The notes: a model not told the origin generated them from the sequence alone. A stretch of 24,787 nt of DNA from an uncultured Bacteroides sp. (GCF_958445495.1 NZ_CAUCSQ010000060.1:1-24787), one strand, 5' to 3'; counted from the stretch's first letter, positions 7,092-14,865 are shown. Made by a program: numbers and translations.

Positions 7092-8324
7092 TTATTTCAA
7101 TTGGTCATTAAACAAAAAGGTATTACGCCGCAAATAAGCCCAGAAAAAAACGACAATAGTTATCAGCAAGTTAAAAATAAAAGGAAACTCTTGCGAATGT
7201 GCATGAAACATCCATTGCAAGAAATCAACGATGAAAGGATATAGTAAAATCGCCAGATAATTCATCACCATCACAAATGCCAATGCCAAAGTCGTCTTTT
7301 GCGGAAGCGCCGTATGAGTCGTTTTATCATACAGCATAGGTTGAATAATCCCATAACCTAATCCCACGAGCAAACATCCGGGAATAATAAGCCACTCGAT
7401 GGGAGCAATCCAAATCAATACCAATCCTAATGCGACAGACAACAAACAATAAGCTTTCGTACGTTCTTGCCAATACCCCACAATCTTATCCAGAAAGAAT
7501 CCCGGAGTCATAATCGCCAGAAAAAAAAGAGAAATCATTAATCCGGAATCACCGCTTGAGAAGTGATGCTCTTCCATTAAAAAAGGCAAATTGAATATAA
7601 CTGCCAACACGATATAAGTCGTCACTCCATAAAAAAACATCAACTGTAGCAAATGCCTGACATGAATCCCATACTTACCGCCCCCCGTATCTATGTCCGC
7701 CTGTTTCATCAACATCTCCCCATCCTGTGACGGAAGAGCGGAAACAGGAACCGGCGGATCCGTCTTCAAACGTCCGACCAGCAGTATGGAAACCAAAGGA
7801 AGCAGGTAAACAAGAAAAGGCAAATGCCAGCTAACCTCTGCCAAATACCCCGTTACGGCAGTCGCTACAACCAATGTCATATTAGTAATCGCCGAACTCA
7901 ATCCAAACTGCTTCACCCGGTAAGGACCCACAAAATAATTTGAGACCAGCCCCGTAGATAAAGGGATTATCAATCCGGCCCCGATACCCAGCAAAGCACT
8001 TACCACTATCAACTGCCACATCTTGCCGGACAACAAATATAAAATACCGCTTGCGGCAAAAAGCCAGAGCCCGACTTTCAGTACACGTACCAAAGCAATT
8101 TTCTCCGTCAGCTTGCCACCCAATAATATAAAAGGAATAATCAGCAATGACGGTAGAGAAGTCAACATCTGTATATCCAAATCCGTAGCTTCCGGAAATA
8201 TCTTCGTAAGGTCACCCAAAACAGGTGAAACAGCCAGTCCCGGTAAAGATGTCAATGCCGAAACAGACCATATCGCTATCAACGTTATAAGAGGAATTGT
8301 CCCCCTTCCTGTTTTTATTCTCAT
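7092..8324 (-). CDS. Major facilitator superfamily transporter
   Basis: This 410-residue protein has about twelve membrane segments in two halves, separated by a hydrophilic loop around residues 190-220 (KTDPPVPVSALPSQDGEM). The loop 2-3 region has GGKLTEKIALVRVLKVG and segment 4 has LLGIGAGLIIPLSTG, both MFS-like. It is probably a drug or metabolite H+ antiporter; the substrate cannot be predicted. It is the first gene of a two-gene operon with the EamA exporter and is divergent from the ECF sigma gene, across a 319-bp gap with an unusual repeat hairpin. Confidence 0.88.
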   Translation of the reverse strand: MRIKTGRGTIPLITLIAIWSVSALTSLPGLAVSPVLGDLTKIFPEATDLDIQMLTSLPSLLIIPFILLGGKLTEKIALVRVLKVGLWLFAASGILYLLSGKMWQLIVVSALLGIGAGLIIPLSTGLVSNYFVGPYRVKQFGLSSAITNMTLVVATAVTGYLAEVSWHLPFLVYLLPLVSILLVGRLKTDPPVPVSALPSQDGEMLMKQADIDTGGGKYGIHVRHLLQLMFFYGVTTYIVLAVIFNLPFLMEEHHFSSGDSGLMISLFFLAIMTPGFFLDKIVGYWQERTKAYCLLSVALGLVLIWIAPIEWLIIPGCLLVGLGYGIIQPMLYDKTTHTALPQKTTLALAFVMVMNYLAILLYPFIVDFLQWMFHAHSQEFPFIFNLLITIVVFFWAYLRRNTFLFNDQLK

Positions 8325-8488
8325 ATATGCCGTTCGTTAAAAGTTAGGTCTCATGGAAACAATACTTATAATATAAAGTTCAAAGTCCCGAAAAAGATTT
8401 CTCCGGAAAAAAGAACATTCGCATTACCGCTTTACCCACAAACAATCCGGAACCGACCATTATTTAAAAAGATACCCGCCCGAAAAAC

Positions 8489-8542
8489 ACCTGAAAACTA
8501 TCAAATAAGACCTGAAAACTATCTACGGATAGTTTTCAGGTC
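8489..8542. promoter_or_regulatory. Triple repeat with perfect 15-bp hairpin in divergent intergenic region
   Basis: In the 319-bp gap between the MFS operon and the sigma gene, ACCTGAAAACTATC occurs twice in direct orientation (8489-8502 and 8510-8523, 21 bp apart) and once inverted (8529-8541 region). The second and third copies form a perfect 15-bp stem, GACCTGAAAACTATC (8509-8523) with 8528-8542, closed by a TACG loop, which as RNA is a stable UNCG-type tetraloop. Neither strand has a good T-run after it, so a plain terminator is unlikely. A two-turn-spaced operator or an RNA switch between alternative hairpins fits better. The rest of the gap is AT-rich without other clear structure. Confidence 0.6.
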
Positions 8543-8565
8543 AAAATTAGTCGAATTCTCCCCCA

Positions 8566-8593
8566 TTGTGTCCGGAAAAATCCTGTAAACTTG
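8566..8593 (+). promoter_or_regulatory. Possible promoter of the ECF sigma gene
   Basis: TTG (8566-8568), 17 bp, then TAAACTTG (8586-8593) resembles the Bacteroides promoter with one mismatch in the -7 box. It starts 24 bp after the triple-repeat hairpin, so a protein bound there could affect initiation. The call is weak. Confidence 0.35.
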
Positions 8594-8643
8594 CATTGTC
8601 AAAATCATTACAAAAAGTCATTCACAATTAAAAAATAAAGTAT

Positions 8644-9147
8644 ATGAAAAATATCAGCTTTAGAAAAGACCTGGTAGGAGTCCAGGAAGAATTGCTCCGC
8701 TTCGCATATAAACTGACAACCGACCGTGAAGAAGCAAACGATTTATTACAAGAAACCTCATTGAAAGCATTAGACAATGAAGACAAATATACGCCCGATA
8801 CGAACTTCAAAGGATGGATGTACACCATCATGCGCAACATATTCATAAACAACTACCGCAAAGTAGTCCGCGACCAGACATTCATTGACCGGACAGACAA
8901 TCTGTATCACCTGAACCTGCCACAGGATTCCTGTTTCGAAAGTACGGAAAAAGCTTATGACCTGAAAGAGATGCACCGTATAGTCAACAAACTTCCCAAA
9001 GAATACAAAGTTCCGTTCTCCATGCACATTTCCGGTTTCAAATACCGTGAAATTGCAGAAAAGCTGAACCTCCCGTTAGGTACAGTCAAAAGCCGTATCT
9101 TCTTCACCCGCCAGAAGTTGCAAGAAGAGTTGAAAGATTTCCGCTAA
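8644..9147 (+). CDS. ECF-type RNA polymerase sigma factor
   Basis: This 167-residue sigma-70 family protein contains region 2 (about 14-75, with YKLTTDREEANDLLQETSLKA and FKGWMYTIMRNIFIN) and region 4 (about 112-163, with LPKEYKVPFSMHISGFKY and a helix-turn-helix ending LNLPLGTVKSRIF). It should redirect RNA polymerase to a small promoter set. No anti-sigma gene is adjacent, unlike the Bacteroides sigma/anti-sigma pairs of polysaccharide loci. The next gene, 210 bp downstream on the same strand, is gadB, so control of the acid-resistance genes is an attractive but unproven role. Its upstream region shares the 10-mer TCAAAATCAT with the gadB upstream region. Confidence 0.92.
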   Translation: MKNISFRKDLVGVQEELLRFAYKLTTDREEANDLLQETSLKALDNEDKYTPDTNFKGWMYTIMRNIFINNYRKVVRDQTFIDRTDNLYHLNLPQDSCFESTEKAYDLKEMHRIVNKLPKEYKVPFSMHISGFKYREIAEKLNLPLGTVKSRIFFTRQKLQEELKDFR

Positions 9148-9357
9148 AACAAACGATATCCGGATACCCTGTAAATCCGGACCATAACACAAACATCCCT
9201 TGCTCCGGGCAAACAAAACCGACGATGCATCCCTTTCTCCCTTAATAAACGCCAAATAATGTAAAAGCTGAAAACTTTCAAAATCATCTGCTGTTGTTTG
9301 TGGGAAATTCGACGGGGAAAATCCCCATCGCCCTAAACCTTTAAAAAACAAATTCGT

Positions 9358-10803
9358 ATGAAAGATTTAAATTTCAGAAAAGGTGATGCAAAAACAGATG
9401 TATTCGGTTCAGACAGAATGTTACAACCCTCTCCGGTAGAAAAAATACCTGATGGGCCTACCACTCCCGAAGTCGCCTACCAAATGGTAAAAGACGAAAC
9501 ATTCGCTCAAACCCAGCCACGTTTGAACCTGGCAACTTTCGTCACTACTTATATGGACGAATACGCCACCAAACTGATGAACGAAGCGATTAATATCAAT
9601 TACATCGACGAAACGGAGTATCCGCGTATCGCAGTAATGAACGGAAAATGCATCAATATCGTCGCCAACCTATGGAACTCTCCGGAAAAAGATACCTGGA
9701 AAACAGGTGCATTGGCTATCGGTTCTTCAGAAGCCTGTATGTTGGGAGGCGTAGCCGCCTGGTTGCGCTGGCGTAAAAAAAGACAAGCCCAAGGCAAGCC
9801 TTTCGATAAGCCGAACTTCGTCATATCCTCCGGCTTTCAGGTCGTATGGGAGAAATTCGCCCAATTATGGCAGATTGAAATGCGTGAAGTACCTTTGACA
9901 CTTGATAAGACCACTCTCGACCCCGAAGAAGCACTGAAAATGTGCGATGAAAACACCATCTGCGTCGTACCCATCGAAGGCGTCACATGGACCGGTTTGA
10001 ACGACGACGTAGAAGCACTGGACAAAGCGCTCGACGCATACAATGCCCAAACAGGCTACGATATTCCTATCCACGTAGATGCAGCCAGCGGCGGTTTCAT
10101 CCTTCCTTTCCTGTATCCGGAAAAGAAATGGGATTTCCGTTTGAAATGGGTACTCTCAATCAGCGTATCCGGCCATAAATTCGGTCTGGTATATCCGGGA
10201 CTCGGCTGGGTTTGCTGGAAAGGCAAAGAATACCTGCCCGAAGAAATGGCGTTCAGCGTAAACTACCTGGGAGCCAATATTACTCAAGTCGGATTGAACT
10301 TCTCCCGTCCTGCCGCCCAGATTCTGGGACAATATTACCAATTCATCCGTCTGGGATTCCAGGGATATAAAGAAGTACAATACAACTCCTTGCAGATAGC
10401 CAAATATATCCATGATGAAATCGGCAAGATGGCCCCATTCGTCAACTATTCCAAAGAAGTGGTAAATCCATTGTTTATCTGGTACCTGAAACCCGAATAT
10501 GCAAAAAATGCCAAATGGACCCTGTACGATTTGCAAGACAAATTATCCCAGCACGGATGGATGGTTCCTGCTTATACGCTGCCCACCAAACTGGAAGACT
10601 ACGTCGTTATGCGCGTCGTCGTACGCCAGGGATTCAGCCGCGACATGGCAGATATGCTGTTAGGCGATATCAACAATGCAATTGCCGAACTGGAGAAACT
10701 GGAATATCCGACTCCCACCCGTATGGCACAGGATAAAAATCTCCCGGTAGAAACGAAAATGTTCAATCATGGCGGCCGTCGTCATAAAACCGTAAAAAAA
10801 TAA
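9358..10803 (+). CDS. gadB: Glutamate decarboxylase (PLP-dependent)
   Basis: This 481-residue enzyme decarboxylates glutamate to GABA, consuming one intracellular proton. Seen: the cofactor-binding IHVDAASGGF (Asp241) and the Schiff-base lysine in SISVSGHKFGLVYPG (Lys274), both at the positions expected for the E. coli GadB type. The substrate-side NLATFVTTYMDEYA lies near residue 57. The C-terminal tail KMFNHGGRRHKTVKK keeps histidines, as does the E. coli enzyme, where a C-terminal His closes the active site at neutral pH; a similar pH switch is plausible. glsA begins 6 bp after the stop codon, so the two are cotranslated and glutamine can feed the reaction. No clear vegetative -7 box lies in the 210 bp upstream, consistent with an alternative sigma factor. 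Confidence 0.97.
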   Translation: MKDLNFRKGDAKTDVFGSDRMLQPSPVEKIPDGPTTPEVAYQMVKDETFAQTQPRLNLATFVTTYMDEYATKLMNEAININYIDETEYPRIAVMNGKCINIVANLWNSPEKDTWKTGALAIGSSEACMLGGVAAWLRWRKKRQAQGKPFDKPNFVISSGFQVVWEKFAQLWQIEMREVPLTLDKTTLDPEEALKMCDENTICVVPIEGVTWTGLNDDVEALDKALDAYNAQTGYDIPIHVDAASGGFILPFLYPEKKWDFRLKWVLSISVSGHKFGLVYPGLGWVCWKGKEYLPEEMAFSVNYLGANITQVGLNFSRPAAQILGQYYQFIRLGFQGYKEVQYNSLQIAKYIHDEIGKMAPFVNYSKEVVNPLFIWYLKPEYAKNAKWTLYDLQDKLSQHGWMVPAYTLPTKLEDYVVMRVVVRQGFSRDMADMLLGDINNAIAELEKLEYPTPTRMAQDKNLPVETKMFNHGGRRHKTVKK

Positions 10804-10809
10804 CACCCT

Positions 10810-11775
10810 ATGAATAAAAAAGTAACACTCGCTCAATTAAAAGAAGTGGTACAGGAGGCATACGACCAGGTAAAAACCCATACAGAAGGTAAAAATGCCG
10901 ACTATATACCTTATCTGGCCAATGTCAACAAAGAACTTTTCGGGATTAGTGTCTGCCTGCTCAACGGGCAGACCATCCACGTAGGAGACTCAGACTACCG
11001 TTTCGGCATCGAATCCGTATCTAAAGTACATACGGCCATCCTGGCATTACGCCAATACGGAGCCGAAGAAATCCTGAACAAAATCGGAGCCGACGCAACA
11101 GGCTTGCCCTTCAATTCAATCATTGCAATCTTGCTGGAGAACGACCATCCGTCCACCCCATTGGTGAACGCCGGCGCCATCTCTGCCTGCAGCATGGTAA
11201 AACCCATCGGCGACTCTGCTAAAAAGTGGGACACCATCGTAGAAAACATAACCGACTTGTGCGGCAGTGCCCCCCAGTTGATTGACGAGTTATACAAATC
11301 CGAATCGGATACCAATTTCAACAACCGTTCCATTGCCTGGCTGCTGAAAAACTATAACCGAATCTATGACGACCCGGATTTATCACTGGACCTCTACACC
11401 CGCCAATGTTCATTGGGAGTGACCGCATTACAACTTTCCATTGCAGCCGGAACAATCGCCAACGGCGGTGTGAACCCGGTAACCCAAAAGAAAGTTTTCG
11501 ACGCCGGCCTTTCTCCAAAAATCACCGCCATGATTGCAGCGGTAGGTTTTTACGAGCATACAGGCGACTGGATGTACACCTCCGGAATCCCTGCCAAGAC
11601 CGGAGTCGGCGGCGGAGTCATGGGCGTATTGCCCGGACAGTTCGGTATTGCCGCCTTCGCTCCTCCCCTGGACGAATCGGGCAACTCCGTAAAAGCCCAG
11701 TTAGCTATCCGGTATATCATGAATAAATTGGAACTGAATGTATTCGGGAATAATCAGCTCACAGTAGTCGACTGA
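10810..11775 (+). CDS. glsA: Glutaminase A (serine-dependent beta-lactamase fold)
   Basis: This 321-residue enzyme hydrolyses glutamine to glutamate and ammonia. The catalytic Ser-x-x-Lys pair is visible in FGIESVSKVHT (Ser69 and Lys72). Other family landmarks are HPSTPLVNAGAISA, the late SGIPAKTGVGGGVMG segment, and YIPYLANVN near the N terminus. Length is typical. It follows gadB by 6 bp. Ammonia release raises cytoplasmic pH and the glutamate supplies GadB, so this is a two-step acid-resistance unit. A very large hairpin follows the stop codon. Confidence 0.97.
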   Translation: MNKKVTLAQLKEVVQEAYDQVKTHTEGKNADYIPYLANVNKELFGISVCLLNGQTIHVGDSDYRFGIESVSKVHTAILALRQYGAEEILNKIGADATGLPFNSIIAILLENDHPSTPLVNAGAISACSMVKPIGDSAKKWDTIVENITDLCGSAPQLIDELYKSESDTNFNNRSIAWLLKNYNRIYDDPDLSLDLYTRQCSLGVTALQLSIAAGTIANGGVNPVTQKKVFDAGLSPKITAMIAAVGFYEHTGDWMYTSGIPAKTGVGGGVMGVLPGQFGIAAFAPPLDESGNSVKAQLAIRYIMNKLELNVFGNNQLTVVD

Positions 11776-11790
11776 CAATTCTCGGCACAA

Positions 11791-11883
11791 TAAAAAGGCT
11801 GCCTCAAAATAAATGCTCCCCAAAAGCCAGACAAAAACTTTTAGGGAGCATTACAAAAACAGATTTTGAGTTCAGCCTTTTTT
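11791..11883 (+). terminator. Large nested hairpin terminator after glsA
   Basis: The outer arms AAAAAGGCTG (11792-11801) and CAGCCTTTTTT pair. CTCAAAAT (11803-11810) pairs with ATTTTGAG (11863-11870), AATGCTCCC (11812-11820) with GGGAGCATT (11844-11852), and AAAAG (11822-11826) with CTTTT (11838-11842). The whole about 93-bp segment thus folds on itself and ends in T6. It is far longer than a normal terminator and is flanked by TA on both sides, which also fits a miniature transposable element that now serves as a terminator. Confidence 0.65.
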
Positions 11884-12099
11884 ATGCCCTTCTCCAACTT
11901 CAGATTTCACACCCGCCTATTTCCCCGATACAGCCCCAAACCGGTTAGCCAGCAAATACAGTGAATCAAACAATCTACCGCCATAACCGACATAAAAAAA
12001 CTGATGCCAAACACATCAACCGGACACGTCCCGGCAAAGAAAAACCGCCATCCGGCACACATAAATTATGTCCATACGCCTGACAAAGATAAAACCGGA
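11884..12099 (-). other. Intergenic segment with a short coding-like remnant
   Basis: No gene is convincing here. On the minus strand a 32-codon open stretch ends at the TAG at 11917-11919 and contains YVGYGGRLFDSLYLLAN, which reads like protein and lies in the same frame as the upstream channel gene but beyond its stop. It has no credible start. It may be a decayed 3' extension or chance. Confidence 0.2.
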
Positions 12100-12885
12100 T
12101 TACTCCTTCACATCCTTTACGACCGTATCTTTCCGCGCAGTCACCCCGTTTTTTTCCTCCTCTTCTTTTTCCGCCTCCTCTGCCGCATAATATTGTTTTT
12201 TCCGTTGATTGGACTGTTGAATCAAATTAGTAATATACACCGTAAAAATAGGAAACATCATCATGCCCAAAGCAGCCAGCAATACGGAAAGCACCCGCCC
12301 GGTCACCGTTACCGCTATAATATTCGACCCTACGGTAGTCACATCCATAAATGCCCACCACAAAGCATCCCCATAACCATGAACAAGAGGATTCACCTTA
12401 TGCTCAAGTACAAAAAACGCGAGACTCGAAAAATAAACCGTCGCCAGCAACATCGTCAGATAAGAAACAAACAGGCTCGAAGCCCGATTATACGTCAACC
12501 ACCCGACCACAATCGCCAATGCATATCCTCCCCGCAACAAAGGAATAAAACGAAGCATATAAGTAATCTCCGGAGAAAACATCCATCCGTAATAAGCTAT
12601 GATATTCTGATAAGGAATCGCCACCAGCAAAAAGATAAAATGAGTACGTAAATAACGCCCTTTATGCCTTGCAAGGAAAAATTCCAATACAAAGTCGAAA
12701 AGAAACCAAAGGCAAATCCACAACTGGACCTTCATATAAGAAGACTGTGTATAGAAAGGAATACCCTTAAAAGTATCAATCGAAATACTAATTACCAGAA
12801 ACAGAGACATCACCAATATAATGATGTGAAGAATACCGTAAATCCCCTTTTTTCCAAGAATAAAATCCGAAAGCGCTGACTTCAT
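12100..12885 (-). CDS. Potassium-channel-like membrane protein, filter TTVGSN
   Basis: This 261-residue membrane protein has the architecture of a voltage-gated-like ion channel subunit. Hydrophobic segments lie at about 15-37, 53-73, 81-100, 112-131 and 136-160, then a pore helix and filter (DALWWAFMDVTTVGSN, 173-188), then a last helix at about 195-222. The fourth segment keeps two arginines (LRFIPLLRGG), a weak S4. The filter is TTVGSN where K+ channels have TVGYG. The C-terminal tail is strongly acidic then basic (EEAEKEEEEKNG) and cytoplasmic. It lies between glsA and gadC but on the opposite strand. A role in charge balance during acid stress is inferred; ion selectivity is unknown. Confidence 0.8.
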   Translation of the reverse strand: MKSALSDFILGKKGIYGILHIIILVMSLFLVISISIDTFKGIPFYTQSSYMKVQLWICLWFLFDFVLEFFLARHKGRYLRTHFIFLLVAIPYQNIIAYYGWMFSPEITYMLRFIPLLRGGYALAIVVGWLTYNRASSLFVSYLTMLLATVYFSSLAFFVLEHKVNPLVHGYGDALWWAFMDVTTVGSNIIAVTVTGRVLSVLLAALGMMMFPIFTVYITNLIQQSNQRKKQYYAAEEAEKEEEEKNGVTARKDTVVKDVKE

Positions 12886-12936
12886 AACTACCTTATTTTA
12901 TGATAAAATGATTCTAAGACTATCCATAATGCTTAG

Positions 12937-12961
12937 AAACAATCAGAGAAAGCGATTGTTT
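12937..12961. promoter_or_regulatory. Inverted repeat between channel gene and gadC
   Basis: AAACAATC (12937-12944) and GATTGTTT (12954-12961) form an 8-bp inverted repeat with a 9-nt spacer. It lies 52 bp upstream of the channel start and upstream of the gadC promoter candidate, where a shared regulator could bind. Confidence 0.35.
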
Positions 12962-13015
12962 GCCGACAAAGAAACCGAAGCTGACAAAACAGCGGTTTTA
13001 CTCATGTTAATTAAC

Positions 13016-13023
13016 GAACTTTG
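13016..13023 (+). promoter_or_regulatory. Possible gadC promoter -7 element
   Basis: GAACTTTG matches TAnnTTTG at seven of eight defined or free positions. A TTTT around 12996 could be a weak -33. It overlaps the left arm of a 12-bp inverted repeat. Confidence 0.35.
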
Positions 13024-13052
13024 CAAGAGATTGCCGAAACATCTCTTGCAAA
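13020..13052. promoter_or_regulatory. 12-bp perfect inverted repeat overlapping the gadC promoter candidate
   Basis: TTTGCAAGAGAT (13020-13031) and ATCTCTTGCAAA (13041-13052) form a perfect repeat with a 9-nt spacer, centres 21 bp apart, 51 bp before the gadC ATG. It could be a dimer operator covering the start site or a hairpin at the 5' end of the mRNA; no T-run follows, so it is not a terminator. Confidence 0.55.
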
Positions 13053-13103
13053 ATGTTGTTATAGAACTGACTTTAAAATATTTTTCACTTAAAACCTTAA
13101 CTT

Positions 13104-14714
13104 ATGGCAAATATTAAAAATGCAGTGAAGCTAGGCGTATTCACCCTGGCTATCATGAATGTTACAGCGGTAGTATCCCTGCGCGGACTGCCGGCCGAAG
13201 CCGTATATGGAATGAGTTCGGCCTTCTACTATCTCTTTGCGGCAATTGTCTTCCTGATTCCCACCTCCCTCGTCGCAGCCGAACTGGCAGCAATGTTCCA
13301 GGACAAACAAGGCGGTGTATTCCGGTGGGTAGGTGAAGCCTACGGCAAAAAGCTGGGATTCCTCGCCATCTGGGTACAATGGATTGAAAGTACAATCTGG
13401 TACCCGACAGTACTGACATTCGGAGCCGTATCCATCGCCTTTATCGGAATGAACGACGTCCATGACATGTCATTGGCAAACAATAAGTACTATACGCTCG
13501 TCGTAGTACTTATCATCTACTGGCTGGCAACTTTCATTTCCCTGAAAGGCATGAGCTGGGTCGGCAAAGTCGCTAAAATCGGCGGTATGGTCGGTACGAT
13601 TATCCCTGCCGCCTTACTAATCATCCTGGGAATTATCTATCTGGCAACAGGAGGACATTCCAATATGGATTTCCACAGCAGCTTCTTCCCAGACTTCACC
13701 AATTTCGATAACGTTGTTCTTGCCGCCAGCATCTTCCTGTTCTATGCCGGTATGGAGATGGGCGGTATCCACGTCAAAGACGTAGACAATCCCTCTAAAA
13801 ACTATCCGAAAGCCGTATTTATCGGCGCACTCATTACCGTGTTAATCTTCGTCCTGGGAACATTCGCGCTAGGTATCATTATTCCGGTCAAAGACATCAG
13901 TTTAACACAGAGCCTACTCGTCGGTTTTGACAATTATTTCAAATACATCCATGCTTCCTGGCTGTCACCGATTATCGCCATTGCCCTTGCATTCGGCGTA
14001 CTGGCCGGTGTATTGACCTGGGTTGCCGGTCCGTCAAAAGGTATCTTCGCCGTAGGCAAGGCCGGATACATGCCCCCGTTCTTCCAGAAAACCAATAAGC
14101 TGGGCGTACAAAAGAACATCCTGTTCGTACAAGGCATCGCCGTCACGGTATTAAGCTTATTATTCGTCGTGATGCCTTCCGTACAAAGCTTCTACCAGAT
14201 ATTGTCACAGCTAACGGTTATCCTTTACCTCATCATGTATCTGCTGATGTTCTCCGGAGCCATCGCACTGCGTTACAAAATGAAGAAACTCAATCGTCCG
14301 TTCCGTATCGGCAAATCCGGCAACGGCCTGATGTGGTTTGTAGGAGGCCTTGGATTCTGCGGCTCATTGCTTGCCTTCATCCTTAGTTTCATTCCGCCCA
14401 GCCAGATATCTACCGGCAGCAATACAGTCTGGTTCTCCGTATTAATTATCGGCGCCATCATTGTAGTTGTCGCCCCGTTCATCATATATGCAGCCAAGAA
14501 ACCGTCCTGGGTAGATCCGAACTCCAATTTCGAGCCATTCCATTGGGAAATAAACGCCCAACCGGCTACCGCCAATGCGAATACTCCCAACAGCACAGCC
14601 CCTTCTCCCGCAACAGCTTCTTCGGATGCCGCAACAAAGGAAACTTCAAAAACAGACACCGTGTCCGGAACCGTTAATCCTTCCAATAAAGACAAAAATA
14701 CACCTCCTTCCTGA
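13104..14714 (+). CDS. gadC: Glutamate/GABA antiporter (APC superfamily)
   Basis: This 536-residue inner-membrane antiporter has about twelve transmembrane segments. N-terminal features are LGVFTLAIMNVTAVVSLRGLP and the AAELAAMFQDKQGGVFRWV loop typical of GadC-type amino acid antiporters; WVAGPSKGIF marks segment 8. It should import glutamate and export GABA, completing the proton-consuming cycle with GadB. The cytoplasmic tail from about residue 485 is a 50-residue Thr/Ser/Ala/Pro-rich low-complexity stretch ending in NKDKNTPPS. In E. coli GadC the C-terminal tail plugs the pore at neutral pH; here the tail composition is quite different. It has its own upstream region with two inverted repeats and a hairpin downstream, so it is a separate transcript from gadB-glsA. 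Confidence 0.93.
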   Translation: MANIKNAVKLGVFTLAIMNVTAVVSLRGLPAEAVYGMSSAFYYLFAAIVFLIPTSLVAAELAAMFQDKQGGVFRWVGEAYGKKLGFLAIWVQWIESTIWYPTVLTFGAVSIAFIGMNDVHDMSLANNKYYTLVVVLIIYWLATFISLKGMSWVGKVAKIGGMVGTIIPAALLIILGIIYLATGGHSNMDFHSSFFPDFTNFDNVVLAASIFLFYAGMEMGGIHVKDVDNPSKNYPKAVFIGALITVLIFVLGTFALGIIIPVKDISLTQSLLVGFDNYFKYIHASWLSPIIAIALAFGVLAGVLTWVAGPSKGIFAVGKAGYMPPFFQKTNKLGVQKNILFVQGIAVTVLSLLFVVMPSVQSFYQILSQLTVILYLIMYLLMFSGAIALRYKMKKLNRPFRIGKSGNGLMWFVGGLGFCGSLLAFILSFIPPSQISTGSNTVWFSVLIIGAIIVVVAPFIIYAAKKPSWVDPNSNFEPFHWEINAQPATANANTPNSTAPSPATASSDAATKETSKTDTVSGTVNPSNKDKNTPPS

Positions 14715-14749
14715 CTTCACTGAATACAAGAAGACAATTTTGTCAATAA

Positions 14750-14786
14750 ATAATCCCATGCCAGATATTCTGCGTCATGGGATTAT
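14750..14786 (+). terminator. Hairpin after gadC
   Basis: ATAATCCCATG (14750-14760) pairs perfectly with CATGGGATTAT (14776-14786). The T-run after it is weak (AATTATC), so termination may be partial. Confidence 0.6.
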
Positions 14787-14835
14787 AATTATCTGAAATC
14801 TTTAGCCGATTTTGCAGTTTTTTCTTTTGAAATTA

Positions 14836-14865
14836 TTGCGGTATTAAAAAATATACTTATCTTTG
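14836..14865 (+). promoter_or_regulatory. Promoter of the tRNA-Phe/tRNA-Pro operon
   Basis: TTG (14836-14838), 19 bp, then TATCTTTG (14858-14865) matches both halves of the Bacteroides promoter. The first tRNA starts 18 bp downstream. Confidence 0.75.

Noticed and set aside
8644..9396. Similar first codons of the sigma gene and gadB (MKNISFRK and MKDLNFRK) as evidence of duplicated start regions
   Set aside because: The resemblance covers about eight residues, and the sigma version is a common family opening. Chance is the simpler explanation.
12004..12651. 215-codon plus-strand frame opposite the channel gene
   Set aside because: Its composition is extreme in His, Arg, Lys and Pro, and it overlaps the channel gene antisense. 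That gene has clear membrane segments and a pore motif, so this frame is a shadow.
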